A stretch of DNA of 50,762 nucleotides from Micromonospora orduensis (GCF_006228125.1 NZ_VDFY01000155.1:1-50762); one strand, 5' to 3'; counted from the stretch's first letter, positions 15,667 to 24,642 are shown. Notes: generated from the sequence alone by a model not told the origin. Translations and numbers: made by a program.

Positions 15667-17608
15667 CTGCCGCCTGCCACGACGGCGGCGCCGGCACGGT
15701 CGGTGCCGGGGTGTCGCGGATCGCGTTGATCGGTGCCCCGAACGCGGGCAAGACAAGCGTCTTCAACGCGCTGACGGGACTGCGCGGCAGGACCGGCAAC
15801 TATCCCGGCGTCACCGTGTCGCGGTGCGTGGGCGTCTGCCGGGTGGGCCGGGACCGGTTCGTCATCGAGGACCTGCCGGGCTCGTACGGCTTGGAGCCGG
15901 TCAGCCCGGACGAGCAGATCATGGTCGACGTCCTTGATGGCCGCCTCGACGGGGTCGAGCGTCCGGACGCGTTGCTGGTCGTGGTCGACGCCACCACGTT
16001 GCGCCGGTCGCTGGGGTTCGTCGGGCAGGTCCTGGCCCGCGGTCTGCCGGCCGGTGTGGTCGTGACCTTCGTCGACGACCTGGCCCGCCGCCAGGGAGCA
16101 CTGGACGTCGAGGCTCTCGGCCAGGCACTGGGGGTGCCGGTGTTCCCGGTGGTCGGGCACCGCGGTCACGGGATCACGCAGCTGCGTGCGGCGCTGGCCG
16201 GCTGGCCGGCGTGGCCGGTGCCGGTGCTCGCCCCGCCGGCCGACCCGGTCGAGCGCGACGCGTGGGTGGAGTCGGTCCTGGCCTTCGCCGGCTACCGTGC
16301 CGCCGAGCAGCATCGGGTGACGCAGCGGGTCGATGCCGTGTTGCTGCATCCGGTGTGGGGCACGCTGGTGTTCTTCGCGGTGATGGTGCTGTTCTTCCAA
16401 ACGCTGTTCACCCTGGCGGCGCCGCTGCAGGACGCGGTGGAGGCCGGCTTCGGCCGGTTGTCGGCCCTGGTGGCAGAGCACGTCGACAACCGCTGGCTGG
16501 CGTCGCTGCTCGGGGACGCACTGATCGGCGGGGTGGGCGGCGTCCTGGTCTTCGTCCCGCAGATCATGCTGCTGTTCCTGCTCGTGTCGCTGCTCGAAGG
16601 CGTGGGCTACATGTCCCGCGCGGCGTTCCTGATGGACCGGGTGATGGCCCGCGCCGGGCTGGAGGGCCGGGCGTTCGTCGCGCTGCTGTCGTCGTTCGCC
16701 TGCGCGATCCCGGGCATCATGGCCACCCGCACCTTGCCGTCGGCCCGGGACCGGATCGCCACGATGATGGCGGCCCCGCTGATCACCTGCTCCGCACGAT
16801 TGCCGGTCTACGTCCTGCTGATCGGCCTGCTGGTGGACGAATCGGCGCGGGTCGGCCCGTTCGGCACCCAGGGGCTGGTCATGTTCGGCATGTACCTGCT
16901 CGGCGCCGTCTCGGCGATGCTGGCAGCCTGGGCGTTCACCAAGCTCGGCGACCGCGGTGGCGCGCTCCTGCCGTTCTATCTGGAGATGCCGCCCTACCGG
17001 CTGCCCGCCCCGCGGTCGGTGCTGATCGCGGTGTGGAGTTCGGCCGGGTCGTTCCTCCGCAAGTGTTCCACCATCATCGTCGCCACCACGATCGCACTGT
17101 GGCTGCTGCTGAACCTGCCGCTGCACTCCGCTGCGCAGACCCACGCCGCCGGCGTGGACACGGCGACCCGGTCGCCGTGTCCGCCTACACCGTCGACCAC
17201 AGCTACGCGGCCGATCTCGGCCGTCTGGTGGCACCGGTCTTCGACCCGCTCGGGTTCGACTGGCGCGTCAACGTCGGCGTGCTGTCGGCCCAGTCGGCCC
17301 GGGAGACCTTCGTCGCCACCCTCGGTCTGGTGGCCGCCGCCGAGGACCCGGAGGACCCGGCCGCCGCGCTGCGTGACATGACCTATCCCGACGGCCCGCG
17401 CGCCGGGCAGCGCGTCTTCACGCCGCCCACGGTCGCCGCGCTGCTCGTCTACTTCGCGTACGCGATGCAGTGCATGGCCACCGTCGGCGTGATCCGGCGG
17501 GAGACCGGCACCTGGAGGTGGCCCGCGGTCGCCTTCGGCTACCTCACCGTGACGGCCTGGCTGATGGCCTACCTCGCCAGGACGGTCACCGGCCTGGTCA
17601 CCGGGTAG
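15663..17608 (+). CDS. feoB: Ferrous iron transporter FeoB, frame interrupted near 17,160
   Basis: Membrane iron(II) transporter with an N-terminal GTPase. GAPNAGKTSVFNALTG is the P-loop, NYPGVTV switch I, EDLPGSYGL the DxxG motif. The NxxD motif reads TFVDD, so the usual Asn is replaced. Two Gate-type helices follow (SFACAIPGIMATRTL, and further on APLITCSARLPVY). The reading frame from 15,663 stays correct to about 17,160 and then becomes nonsense until 17,381; the proper C-terminal ~145 residues (DPVAVSAYTVDHSYAADLG to the end) are in another frame and stop at 17,608. One missing base in GTGGACACGGCGACC would explain it. Either a mutation, giving a truncated transporter, or a sequencing error. 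Confidence 0.88.
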
Positions 17609-17614
17609 TGCGCC

Positions 17615-18205
17615 GTGATTCCCGTCCATCCCCAGCCGTACCCCGGCCACCCAGACCGGCTGCGCTGGATCGTCCCGGCCGGCGTGCTGACCGTCGTCGG
17701 CCCGCTCGCGGCGGTCCCGGCACCGCTGGCGGCACTGCTCACCGATGGCACTCTCGCCGAGATCGTGGTGGAGCCGACCGCGGTGGTGACAGGTCTCGGG
17801 CCCGGCCACCATTGGCCGATCGACGGGTCCCGGGTGCGTACCGCGATCCACGCGGCCCTCGACGAACCGGCCGGCTGGATCCCGGCGCACGACACCGGTG
17901 ACAACGGACTCGACGCGGTGCTGTTCACACTGGCGCGGGACCTGCTCGACGGAACGGTCGGCCAGTTCGCCCGCTCCCACGGCGGCCGCATAGAGCTGGT
18001 CGGCGTGCACGACGGCGTCGTGACCGTCCGCCTTACCGGCGCCTGTCACGGCTGCCCCGCCGCCCGCATCACGCTGCACCAACGCCTCGAACGCGAACTA
18101 CGCCGACGATACCCCGCCCTGCGGGCCGTCGTCGACGCCTCATCGAGTACCACAGCGTCGACCCCGAAGCCGAGTCCACGGCTCTGGTGGGAGAACCGCG
18201 ACTGA
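17615..18205 (+). CDS. NifU-like Fe-S scaffold/carrier protein (Nfu C-terminal domain)
   Basis: Protein of 196 residues. The C-terminal third has LTGACHGCPAARITL, the CxxC motif of the Nfu domain that binds a [4Fe-4S] cluster between two subunits. The N-terminal half is not recognised; it has few conserved motifs. The GTG at 17,615 lies six bases after the feoB stop, so iron import and cluster delivery are probably cotranscribed. Likely to serve NarG, NarH and the radical SAM enzyme. Confidence 0.82.
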   Translation: MIPVHPQPYPGHPDRLRWIVPAGVLTVVGPLAAVPAPLAALLTDGTLAEIVVEPTAVVTGLGPGHHWPIDGSRVRTAIHAALDEPAGWIPAHDTGDNGLDAVLFTLARDLLDGTVGQFARSHGGRIELVGVHDGVVTVRLTGACHGCPAARITLHQRLERELRRRYPALRAVVDASSSTTASTPKPSPRLWWENRD

Positions 18206-18469
18206 GGTGGTCGCGGAAGGACAGGACACGACGACGCCGGGCTGCCGGAGTTGACCGAGTCCTCCGTCCTCGTCCAAGATTCAACGTCGCTGTGGGCAAG
18301 TCCAGTGCGCCGTCAAAGAGCCGTACTCCATACGGGTGGCGGGTATCGGTCGAGCGGCGTTGACGGTAGCCCACCGAGGGGGCTGGTTATGAGGCGCCAA
18401 CACATGCCGTTGGTGCGGTACTCATGAGGTCATCCTGCCGGGCGGTGCGTGGAAACCGGCGGACGCCGC
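18206..18469. other. Convergent intergenic region between the NifU-like gene and the YVTN lipoprotein gene
   Basis: 264 bp; both flanking genes end here. No strong hairpin or coding frame was seen. Confidence 0.5.
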
Positions 18470-19591
18470 TTACCCGTGCCCTCCGTGGTCGCCGTGCCCG
18501 GATGAGGCAGCCGACGGGGTGGGAAGGACCACCGACACGCGGGCCGCCGCCGACGTCGGAGGTCGAGGGGCGTAGCTGATTCCGTTCGGCTGCTTGCCCA
18601 CCTTGACGGTCGCGACCGTGGCGCGGGTCGGCAGGTCGATGACGGAGACCGTGGAGTCGTAGACGTTGGTGACCCACGCCCGTCGGCCGGTGGGATCGAC
18701 GACCACGCCATGCGGGCCTGATCCGGTGGCGATACCGCCGGTGGCTGTCATGGTCGCCGTGTCGATCACCGACAGGGCGGTGCCCGGCTTATCTGCGCTG
18801 CCCTGGTCGGCCGAGAGCAGACTGCTGCCGTCCGGGGTCAGGTAGACCTGCGCCGGTGCGGCCGGCACCTCGACCCGCCCGGCAATCGTGCGCGCGTGCA
18901 GGTCGACTTTGACGACGTTCGGTGGCTGGGCGACGCTGGCGTACGCGTACCGGCTGTCCGGGGAGACGGCCACCTGGACGACAGGACCGCCGACCGGCAC
19001 GGCGGCGATTTTCGTATCGGTGCGGGCGTCGATCACATCGACCGTACGGGCCTTGAGGTTGGCCACCACCAAGGTGGTGCCGTCCGGGCTGGAGCGCAGC
19101 CCGTGCGGACCGCCGCCGACGGCGATGGTGCCAGCCGGGGTCAGGTCGGCGCGGTAGACGGACACCGTACCGGCATCGTAGTTCGTGACGTAGGTCTTCT
19201 GACCGTCCGGCGTCAGCACCACGTGGGACGGGCCGGCACCGGTGGCGGCAGCATCAGCGAGGCGATACGTGGCGGTGTCCAGGACGACCACCGTGCTGGC
19301 GTGTCCGCTGACCGCGTAGACACGGTTGCCGTCCCGGTCGATTTGAACGTTGTGCGGAGCCTCGATGCCCACGACCGTGGTCACCACCGTGCTGGCGGCG
19401 GCGTCAATGACCGACAGGCTGTGCCCGCCCTCGTTGGCCACCCACACCACACCCGCAAGCCCTGCGGGCGACGGGTCCGACGTGCGCGAACTCGGGCTGG
19501 CCGTCGGGCTGTCCGCCGAAGCGCATCCTCCGGTCAGAACGGCCATCGTAGCGACACCGGCGACGGCCGTGCGCATTACCCGCACTCTCAT
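18470..19591 (-). CDS. YVTN-type beta-propeller lipoprotein
   Basis: Protein of 373 residues. Residues 1-25 are a lipoprotein signal (RTAVAGVATMAVLTGGC), followed by a Ser/Pro linker and about seven repeated ~42-residue blades with the YVTN pattern: GVVWVANEGGHSLSVIDAA, NRVYAVSGHASTVVVLDTA, KTYVTNYDAGTVSVY, and so on. The tail is His/Gly-rich (GHGDHGGHG), a possible metal-binding end. GGAGGAG precedes the ATG at 19,591. Proteins of this fold accompany anaerobic respiration systems, often as electron-transfer or scaffold partners, but this one has no haem motif. Function not known. Confidence 0.8.
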   Translation of the reverse strand: MRVRVMRTAVAGVATMAVLTGGCASADSPTASPSSRTSDPSPAGLAGVVWVANEGGHSLSVIDAAASTVVTTVVGIEAPHNVQIDRDGNRVYAVSGHASTVVVLDTATYRLADAAATGAGPSHVVLTPDGQKTYVTNYDAGTVSVYRADLTPAGTIAVGGGPHGLRSSPDGTTLVVANLKARTVDVIDARTDTKIAAVPVGGPVVQVAVSPDSRYAYASVAQPPNVVKVDLHARTIAGRVEVPAAPAQVYLTPDGSSLLSADQGSADKPGTALSVIDTATMTATGGIATGSGPHGVVVDPTGRRAWVTNVYDSTVSVIDLPTRATVATVKVGKQPNGISYAPRPPTSAAARVSVVLPTPSAASSGHGDHGGHG

Positions 19592-19755
19592 TTGTCTCCT
19601 CCTGCGCCCCGCTCGATCTGACGGGCCGCTCCAATTGGCGCCGGACGGCGAAAGATCACCGGTACCGGTCCACGGTGACCGGGGCCGCAGCGAGATGTCG
19701 ACGATCTGGTTTGGAAGCCACGGGGAGCCATGGATCCGCGACGATGCCGGCCGCG

Positions 19756-20223
19756 TCAAGCGCCGCGCATCGCCAGTGCAAGGAACGCTGTGCCCATCGC
19801 GGTGAACACGGCGCCCAGCGCGAACACGAGCACGGTGATCTGCCAGGCCTGGTAGGCGCCGAGTAGCGCCCCGCGCAGGCTCTGACCCATGAACGCGGTC
19901 TCGCGCAGCCGGGCCAGCCGTTCATCGGTCCGTCCGCCGGCCATCCACTCGTCGGCGATCTCGGCGTAGGTGCGCCCGCCGGTCGCCTTCGTCACGTGGG
20001 CGCCGATGAGGTCGGCGAATGCCCTGGCCTGCGTTCCGGTGTGCACCGGCGTTCCGGCGTAGCGGTGCAGTCCGGCGGGCAGGCCGTTGTCTGAAGGGAA
20101 GCTGATGCGCTGTTGAGCCAGTTCCTTGGTGATGCTTCTGCGGCCCGCCAGGCCCTGCACGATCATGGTGGGGCCAGCGACGAGAAGAACTATTGCGGTC
20201 AGCCCAAGAAGGATCTCCATCAT
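19756..20223 (-). CDS. Small membrane protein of unknown function
   Basis: Protein of 155 residues with one N-terminal helix (EILLGLTAIVLLVAGPTMIV), a soluble middle (residues ~30-110) and one C-terminal helix (ITVLVFALGAVFTAMGTAFLAL). The middle contains ISFPSDNGLPAGLHRYAGTP and GGRTYAEIADEWMAGG. Similar small membrane proteins occur in actinobacteria without a known role. The start is one of two adjacent ATGs (20,223 or 20,220), with a weak GGTGAG upstream. It has the clearest pair of DosR-like boxes in the window just before it, so it is probably a hypoxia-induced gene. Confidence 0.7.
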   Translation of the reverse strand: MMEILLGLTAIVLLVAGPTMIVQGLAGRRSITKELAQQRISFPSDNGLPAGLHRYAGTPVHTGTQARAFADLIGAHVTKATGGRTYAEIADEWMAGGRTDERLARLRETAFMGQSLRGALLGAYQAWQITVLVFALGAVFTAMGTAFLALAMRGA

Positions 20224-20259
20224 GCTCACCAGCGTCGAGGACTCGACACCTGGGCGGCA

Positions 20260-20273
20260 GGGCACCAAGTCCC
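20260..20273. promoter_or_regulatory. DosR/DevR-like box upstream of the small membrane protein gene
   Basis: GGGCACCAAGTCCC; its right half AAGTCCC equals the mycobacterial half-site. About 37 bp before the ATG at 20,223. Confidence 0.55.
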
Positions 20274-20283
20274 GCGACCGATA

Positions 20284-20297
20284 CGGCCACAAGTCCC
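20284..20297. promoter_or_regulatory. Second DosR/DevR-like box of the pair
   Basis: CGGCCACAAGTCCC, again with a perfect AAGTCCC half-site. Centres of the two boxes are 24 bp apart. Confidence 0.5.
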
Positions 20298-20310
20298 GTC
20301 GTGGCGACCT

Positions 20311-20812
20311 CTACGGGCCATCGGAGGCAAAAGGTGACGCGGGCGCGGACCTGCTCGCCGCGGCGCCGCCGGACGGAGTCATGGCAGCGGCGGCTTCGAC
20401 GACCAACGGGAAGGAGCCGTTCGGCTTCAACCTCGTCATAGTCGGCGTGCCGGCGTTTACGGACACCGCGGCGACTGAGCACGAGGTGTCCGTCCGGCAC
20501 GATGTCGTGGCGCCGTAGCGTCGCCTCGACGCAGACGAGCGGGCAGCCGTCCAAGGCCAGCACGGCGCGACCCGAGCGCGCGAGGCGTACCAGGGACGGC
20601 ACGTCGCCGCCGAGGCCGGCGATGCAGGACATCTCGGCGGCACCGAGGCGGTCGAGCTTGATCGCGAGGGCGTTCGCCATCTGCGCAGCGCTGGAACAGC
20701 CGGAACACGAGTAGACGAGCGGCAGGTCAGCGACCGGCCGATCGGCGGGGCGTGCCGGTTGCTGTCCGCCTGGGCCGGCGTCCCCGGCTCGCTGCCCCGT
20801 TTTGCCCGTCAC
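20311..20812 (-). CDS. DGC-domain putative zinc-binding protein, C-terminal frame uncertain
   Basis: The GTG start at 20,812 overlaps the stop of the radical SAM gene (GTGA). The protein begins with a Gly/Gln/Pro-rich linker and then VYSCSGCSSAAQMAN, MSCIAGLGGDVPSLV and LALDGCPLVC, the conserved cysteine set of the DGC (putative zinc-binding) family. The family fold ends at about DEVEAERLLP. After that the annotated frame stays open to 19,922 across the whole start of the next gene, which is not credible. A one-base shift at about 20,408 gives an Ala-rich tail and a stop at 20,311; this end is used here. Frameshift or sequencing error cannot be told apart. Role unknown; it is paired with a radical SAM enzyme. 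Confidence 0.68.
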
Positions 20813-22113
20813 GACTGACCTCCGGTAGCGAGCGGATGGGCCGTCGAAGGGTCGGACCCGGCTCCCGACGCGGCCAGTGCTTCGATCAGGTCGGCGAGGT
20901 AAGGAAATGAGCCGGGCCGATAGGCGCACGCCGGTTCTTCGGCGTGGACGTCACCGGTCACCGCGTACGCCCGGGCGCGGGACCCGCCGCACACGCTCCG
21001 GAATTCACAGGCGCCGCACCGGCCTTTCAGCTGGGCGGGGTCGCGCAGGGCGGTGAACAGCGGCGCTTCCCGGTAGATGTCGACCAGTCGTTGCGAGCGG
21101 ACGTCACCAGCCGGTAGCGGGAGGAAGCCGCTGGGGTGCACCTGGCCCCGGTGGCTGACGAAGACGAACCCGTTGCCGGCGCTGACTTGCAGTGGTGGCC
21201 GCCGGGGCCGCTGCCGTCCGCAGGTCAGGCCCAGGTCGTCGATGCGCTGTCGCAGCCGCCGGTACAGCGGTCCGAGGCTGAGGGCTTCGATGGCGGGTAC
21301 GCCGCGGCGGGTGAGGATCGTGCGTTGCAGGCAGACCCGGCGGAAGTGGTGGGCTTCGGTGGTCTTGACCGGGATGGTTTCGCCGAGGTCGTAGAGGATG
21401 TTGAGGACGTCCTCGGTCTCGGCGGCGTCGAGGCCGGCCAACGTGCGTCCCCGGCCGGTGGGCACGAGGAAGAACACGCTCCAGAGCATGGCGCCGCGGT
21501 CGCGGATCTGGACGGCGATGTCGGGCAGGTCGTCGACGGTGCGGCGGGTGACGGTCGTGTTGATCTGGACCTTCAGGCCGAGGTCGGTGGCGTCGTGCCA
21601 GGCACGGGTGGTCAGTGCGTACACTCCGTCGACACCGCGGAATCCGTCGTGCGCCGCCGCTGCTGCGGCATCGAGGCTCAGCGAGATCGCGCGGGTGCCG
21701 GCGTCCCGCAGATCGGCGAGTGCCTGCCGGGTGAGCGTCGGGGTGCCGGAGGGCGACACCGACACGGCCAGTCCGAGTTCGGTGCCGCGGCGTACCAGGG
21801 TCATCAGGTCGGGTCGTTGGAAGGGGTCGCCGCCGGTGATGACGAACAGCGGCGCCGGATGGCCGAACTGTGCCACCTGTTCCATGAGATCGACGGCCTC
21901 GTCGGTGGTCAGTTCCTGCGGGTCGCGTCGTGGTCGGGCGGAGGCGCGGCAGTGCTGGCATGCCAGCGGGCAGGCCTGGGTCGCTTCCCAGATGACGATG
22001 AACGGCCGGTCGGCTGCGGAGTGCCGGAGCCGGCGTACATCACGGGTGCGATGGTGCGGCCTGGGATCGGGTGCGGCGCTGTCGTGCGCGATGGACGGTT
22101 CGGCAGGCGGCAC
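20809..22113 (-). CDS. Radical SAM/SPASM enzyme, AhbD-like (TIGR04053-like)
   Basis: Protein of 434 residues. CPLACQHC holds the three cysteines of the radical SAM [4Fe-4S] cluster (pattern CxxxCxxC), followed by FVITGGDPFQRPDL (GGD/E motif) and a TIM-barrel core. The C-terminal SPASM part has CGRQ, CGACEFRSVCGGSRARAYA and a final EEPACAY, enough for extra Fe-S clusters. The opening VIWEATQACPLACQHCRASA strongly recalls AhbD, which decarboxylates Fe-coproporphyrin to haem b anaerobically, and the TIGR04053 group next to it. AAGGAG lies five bases before the GTG at 22,113. Coupled to the DGC gene. Substrate is not proven; anaerobic haem or peptide modification are both possible. Confidence 0.85.
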   Translation of the reverse strand: MPPAEPSIAHDSAAPDPRPHHRTRDVRRLRHSAADRPFIVIWEATQACPLACQHCRASARPRRDPQELTTDEAVDLMEQVAQFGHPAPLFVITGGDPFQRPDLMTLVRRGTELGLAVSVSPSGTPTLTRQALADLRDAGTRAISLSLDAAAAAAHDGFRGVDGVYALTTRAWHDATDLGLKVQINTTVTRRTVDDLPDIAVQIRDRGAMLWSVFFLVPTGRGRTLAGLDAAETEDVLNILYDLGETIPVKTTEAHHFRRVCLQRTILTRRGVPAIEALSLGPLYRRLRQRIDDLGLTCGRQRPRRPPLQVSAGNGFVFVSHRGQVHPSGFLPLPAGDVRSQRLVDIYREAPLFTALRDPAQLKGRCGACEFRSVCGGSRARAYAVTGDVHAEEPACAYRPGSFPYLADLIEALAASGAGSDPSTAHPLATGGQS

Positions 22114-22269
22114 AGCGGCTCCTTGATTGAGTGCAGAAGACCGTACGTGCGGAAAGGGTCGGCATCGGCTCCTGGCGACGCCGTGGCGGCTCCGGCCGTC
22201 TTCTGGTCACGCGTCCACCCTCGGTACGGCCCAGGTGACGAGGCAAGAGGAATGACGACACCAGAACGG

Positions 22270-22283
22270 GGGTCCAACGTCCC
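22270..22283. promoter_or_regulatory. DosR/DevR-like box, radical SAM side
   Basis: GGGTCCAACGTCCC, about 155 bp upstream of the radical SAM start. Left GGG, central AA and right GTCCC match the core. Confidence 0.55.
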
Positions 22284-22397
22284 GAGATTTTGCGGATCTG
22301 CGGGAATCGCGGCTACGGCATCCGGCAATCTCTGAGGTATCCACTGGTGTCCGCATCTTCAGTCACCCGTGCGCGCCCTGCTGCTGAGGTCTGCGTC

Positions 22398-22411
22398 GGG
22401 ACGTTCGGCCC
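22398..22411. promoter_or_regulatory. DosR/DevR-like box, PPOX side
   Basis: GGGACGTTCGGCCC, about 120 bp upstream of the ATG at 22,530. Left half GGGAC is exact. Confidence 0.55.
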
Positions 22412-22529
22412 TACCGCCGAGATCCGTGGTCGCTTGTGCTGGACATCTCAGTCCCGTCAGGGCTGGAACCGGCCCGACCGCAGCACGTATCGGCCGGCGC
22501 CTCGACGGCCGATACGGCGAAGGATTGTG

Positions 22530-22946
22530 ATGGACGACCGACGCATACTGCACGAACTGTCCCGGCACGAGGCCCTACGGCTGCTGGCCGGCGTCGCCAT
22601 GGGCCGGGTGGTCTTCACGCAGCGGGCGCTGCCAGCAATCCGCCCGGTGAACCACATCCTCGACCAGGGAGATGTCATCATCCGGACCAGTCTCGCCTCG
22701 TCGGTCGCCGACACCGTTATCCGCCGGCCGGACACGGTGGTCGCCTACGAGGCGGACCTGATCGACCCGGATACCCGACAAGGATGGAGCGTGGTCGTCA
22801 CCGGTATCGCCCGCCTGGTCGACAACGCCCAGGACCGGACGCGGTACGAGGCGTTGTTGCGCCCCTGGGTGCAGAACCAGGCCGACGGTGTGCTGCGCAT
22901 CCGTCCGGACATCGTCACTGGCTTCCGGCTTACGCCCCCTGACTGA
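22530..22946 (+). CDS. Pyridoxamine 5'-phosphate oxidase-fold flavin protein
   Basis: Protein of 138 residues with the split beta-barrel typical of small FMN- or F420-binding proteins: LLAGVAMGRVVFTQRALPAI, PVNHILDQGDVIIRT, VAYEADLIDP, GWSVVVTGIARLV, and the terminal RIRPDIVTGFRL. AAGGA stands seven bases before the ATG at 22,530. Proteins of this kind are common in actinobacterial hypoxia regulons. Substrate unknown; it may be an F420 or FMN reductase. Confidence 0.85.
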   Translation: MDDRRILHELSRHEALRLLAGVAMGRVVFTQRALPAIRPVNHILDQGDVIIRTSLASSVADTVIRRPDTVVAYEADLIDPDTRQGWSVVVTGIARLVDNAQDRTRYEALLRPWVQNQADGVLRIRPDIVTGFRLTPPD

Positions 22947-22984
22947 CCTCACCGCCTCAACCGTGCCGCAGGGCGGTCCGGCGC

Positions 22985-22998
22985 AGGACCAACGACCC
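22985..22998. promoter_or_regulatory. DosR/DevR-like box upstream of cueP
   Basis: AGGACCAACGACCC, 143 bp before the cueP start; one change (A for G) at the first position of the GGG half-site. Followed by TGTTCG, as is the narK box. Confidence 0.45.
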
Positions 22999-23140
22999 TG
23001 TTCGCTCGACATAAACGTGGCACAAGCTGGAGTTAACCGGCATCTTGAGGGAGAGCATCTATGAAGTCAGCTGTGGTGTCGCCCCAGCGAGTCGTCGCGC
23101 GGGTGAGCCTGTCGTCGCGTGACCGGTGCAGGAGGCGACC

Positions 23141-23737
23141 GTGAAGCGATTGACAGTCGCCGCCACGGTGGCCGCCCTCATGTTGACCGGATGCGCGTCA
23201 CGCAGCGACGGCACCACCGAAATTACGCCCAGCGGTGCTGTGGCATCGGCAGATGCCACAGCGCTGTTAGCCGAATATGGGCTGGCGGGTAAGGACACGG
23301 TGCAGGTCATCGACCACCTTGACCGGTTGACCCTCGAGCAGCGCCCGGCTGCCGATCTCAAGGCGTCGGTACGCCCGCACGAACTCGTGCTCTCCCGCGG
23401 CGGGCGGCAGGCCAGCCTCGCTGTCCCCGGCGACCGTTTCTATCTGTCGGTGGCCCCGTACGTGAACAAAACCCACGACTGCTTCCATCACTCGCTGACC
23501 ACCTGCAAGGGGGAGCTGGCCGCCGAGGACGTAGGAGTCCGCATCGTGGACGAGACCCACGACGAAGTCCTCCTCGACGAGGTGCGGACAACCTTCGCCA
23601 ACGGATTCGTCGGCTTCTGGCTGCCCCGCGACATCAACGGCATCCTGCAGATCACCTATGGCAGCAAGTCCGGCCGGACGAAGATCACCACTGCCAAGGA
23701 GTCGCCGACCTGCCTGACCACGCTGCGCCTGACCTGA
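23141..23737 (+). CDS. cueP: CueP-family copper-binding lipoprotein
   Basis: Extracytoplasmic copper-binding protein of 198 residues. The first 18 residues are a lipoprotein signal (AALMLTGC). The mature part has the three cysteines that define CueP: THDCFHHSL, LTTCKGELA and ESPTCLTT, with the conserved GFWLPRDI in between. GGAGG precedes the GTG at 23,141. In Salmonella CueP binds periplasmic copper and passes it to superoxide dismutase. Here the obvious customer is the copper nitrite reductase of the same island; this is inference from content. Upstream lies a DosR-like box. Confidence 0.85.
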   Translation: MKRLTVAATVAALMLTGCASRSDGTTEITPSGAVASADATALLAEYGLAGKDTVQVIDHLDRLTLEQRPAADLKASVRPHELVLSRGGRQASLAVPGDRFYLSVAPYVNKTHDCFHHSLTTCKGELAAEDVGVRIVDETHDEVLLDEVRTTFANGFVGFWLPRDINGILQITYGSKSGRTKITTAKESPTCLTTLRLT

Positions 23738-23877
23738 CACCGCTCAGTGCGAGCATCGCCGTTGCTGTCGCCCGGCACCCGGCCGCTGGCCGACGAAAGG
23801 CTGCCAGGCCGAGATGGCGCTGCAGCCGAACACGCAGGCCGGGCTACACCGAACCAGAAACTCCGACGCGAAAGTGG

Positions 23878-24642
23878 ATGACGGGAATGGGTAAGCAGCA
23901 GCGAGCGACATCCCGCAAGGCTCAGGCGGCCATCGTCGCGCAGCGCGGCAGGCAGATCAACTGGGTGCTCACAGTCGGCGGATTGATCATCGTCGGTCTG
24001 GTGGCCGCTATCGGGATCGTGGCGTTCAACGCCACGAACAACGACGAGCCCACCGCCGGCAGCGGAAAGCTGGTCACTCCAGCCAATCTCACCTCGACCG
24101 GGGCGATCCCGGTGGGCAAGCCGGCCGCGCCGGTGACCGTGGAGATCGTCCTGGACTACATGTGCCCGGCCTGTGGCAAGTTCGAGCAGGCCAACGGCGG
24201 CGAACTGGACCGGCTCATCCAGGCCGGCACGACAAAGGTCGAATTGCGGCCGATCTCGTTCCTGGACCGCACCTCGCAAGGCACCAGGTACTCCACCCGG
24301 GCCGCCAACGCGATGGCCACCGTCGCCGACCGCGCCCCGGACAAGGTGTGGGCGTTCAACAATGCCCTCTACGACAGTCAGCCCCAGGAAGGCACCCGCG
24401 GGCTCAGCAACCAGCAGATCGCCGACCTGGCCATCCAGGCCGGAGTCGGCCAGGCCGTGGTCGACGCGTTCGACGAGCGCATCTTCGAACCATGGGTCGC
24501 CAATGTCACCGAAGCCGCGTTCGCCTCCGGCGTGCAGGGCACCCCGACCGTGAAGATCAACGGCACGGTGTTCGAAGGCGACGTGTACCGCCCGGGTCCG
24601 CTGACCCAGGCCATCGAAGCCGCAGCCAAGAGCGGCACATAG
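23878..24642 (+). CDS. Membrane-anchored DsbA-like thiol-disulfide oxidoreductase
   Basis: Protein of 254 residues with a basic cytoplasmic start (KQQRATSRKAQ), one helix (residues ~28-50) and an outside thioredoxin fold. YMCPACGKF (Cys96-Pro-Ala-Cys99) is the active site; GTPTVKING carries the cis-proline. It introduces disulfides into exported proteins. The next gene overlaps by one base and encodes its likely oxidising partner. ATG at 23,878 is used; ATG 23,887 is also possible. Probably matures extracytoplasmic proteins such as CueP. Confidence 0.88.
   Translation: MTGMGKQQRATSRKAQAAIVAQRGRQINWVLTVGGLIIVGLVAAIGIVAFNATNNDEPTAGSGKLVTPANLTSTGAIPVGKPAAPVTVEIVLDYMCPACGKFEQANGGELDRLIQAGTTKVELRPISFLDRTSQGTRYSTRAANAMATVADRAPDKVWAFNNALYDSQPQEGTRGLSNQQIADLAIQAGVGQAVVDAFDERIFEPWVANVTEAAFASGVQGTPTVKINGTVFEGDVYRPGPLTQAIEAAAKSGT

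Larger units (their letters stand above)
22114..22529. other. Divergent control region between the radical SAM gene and the PPOX-fold gene
   Basis: About 415 bp with DosR-like boxes at 22,270 and 22,398, one nearer each gene. No convincing coding frame was seen; open frames continuing upstream of the ATG at 22,530 have no start support. Confidence 0.6.

Noticed and set aside
19922..20310. Extended C-terminus of the DGC protein
   Set aside because: It overlaps about 300 bp of the next gene in the same direction and is Arg-rich without family similarity; a frameshift is more likely.
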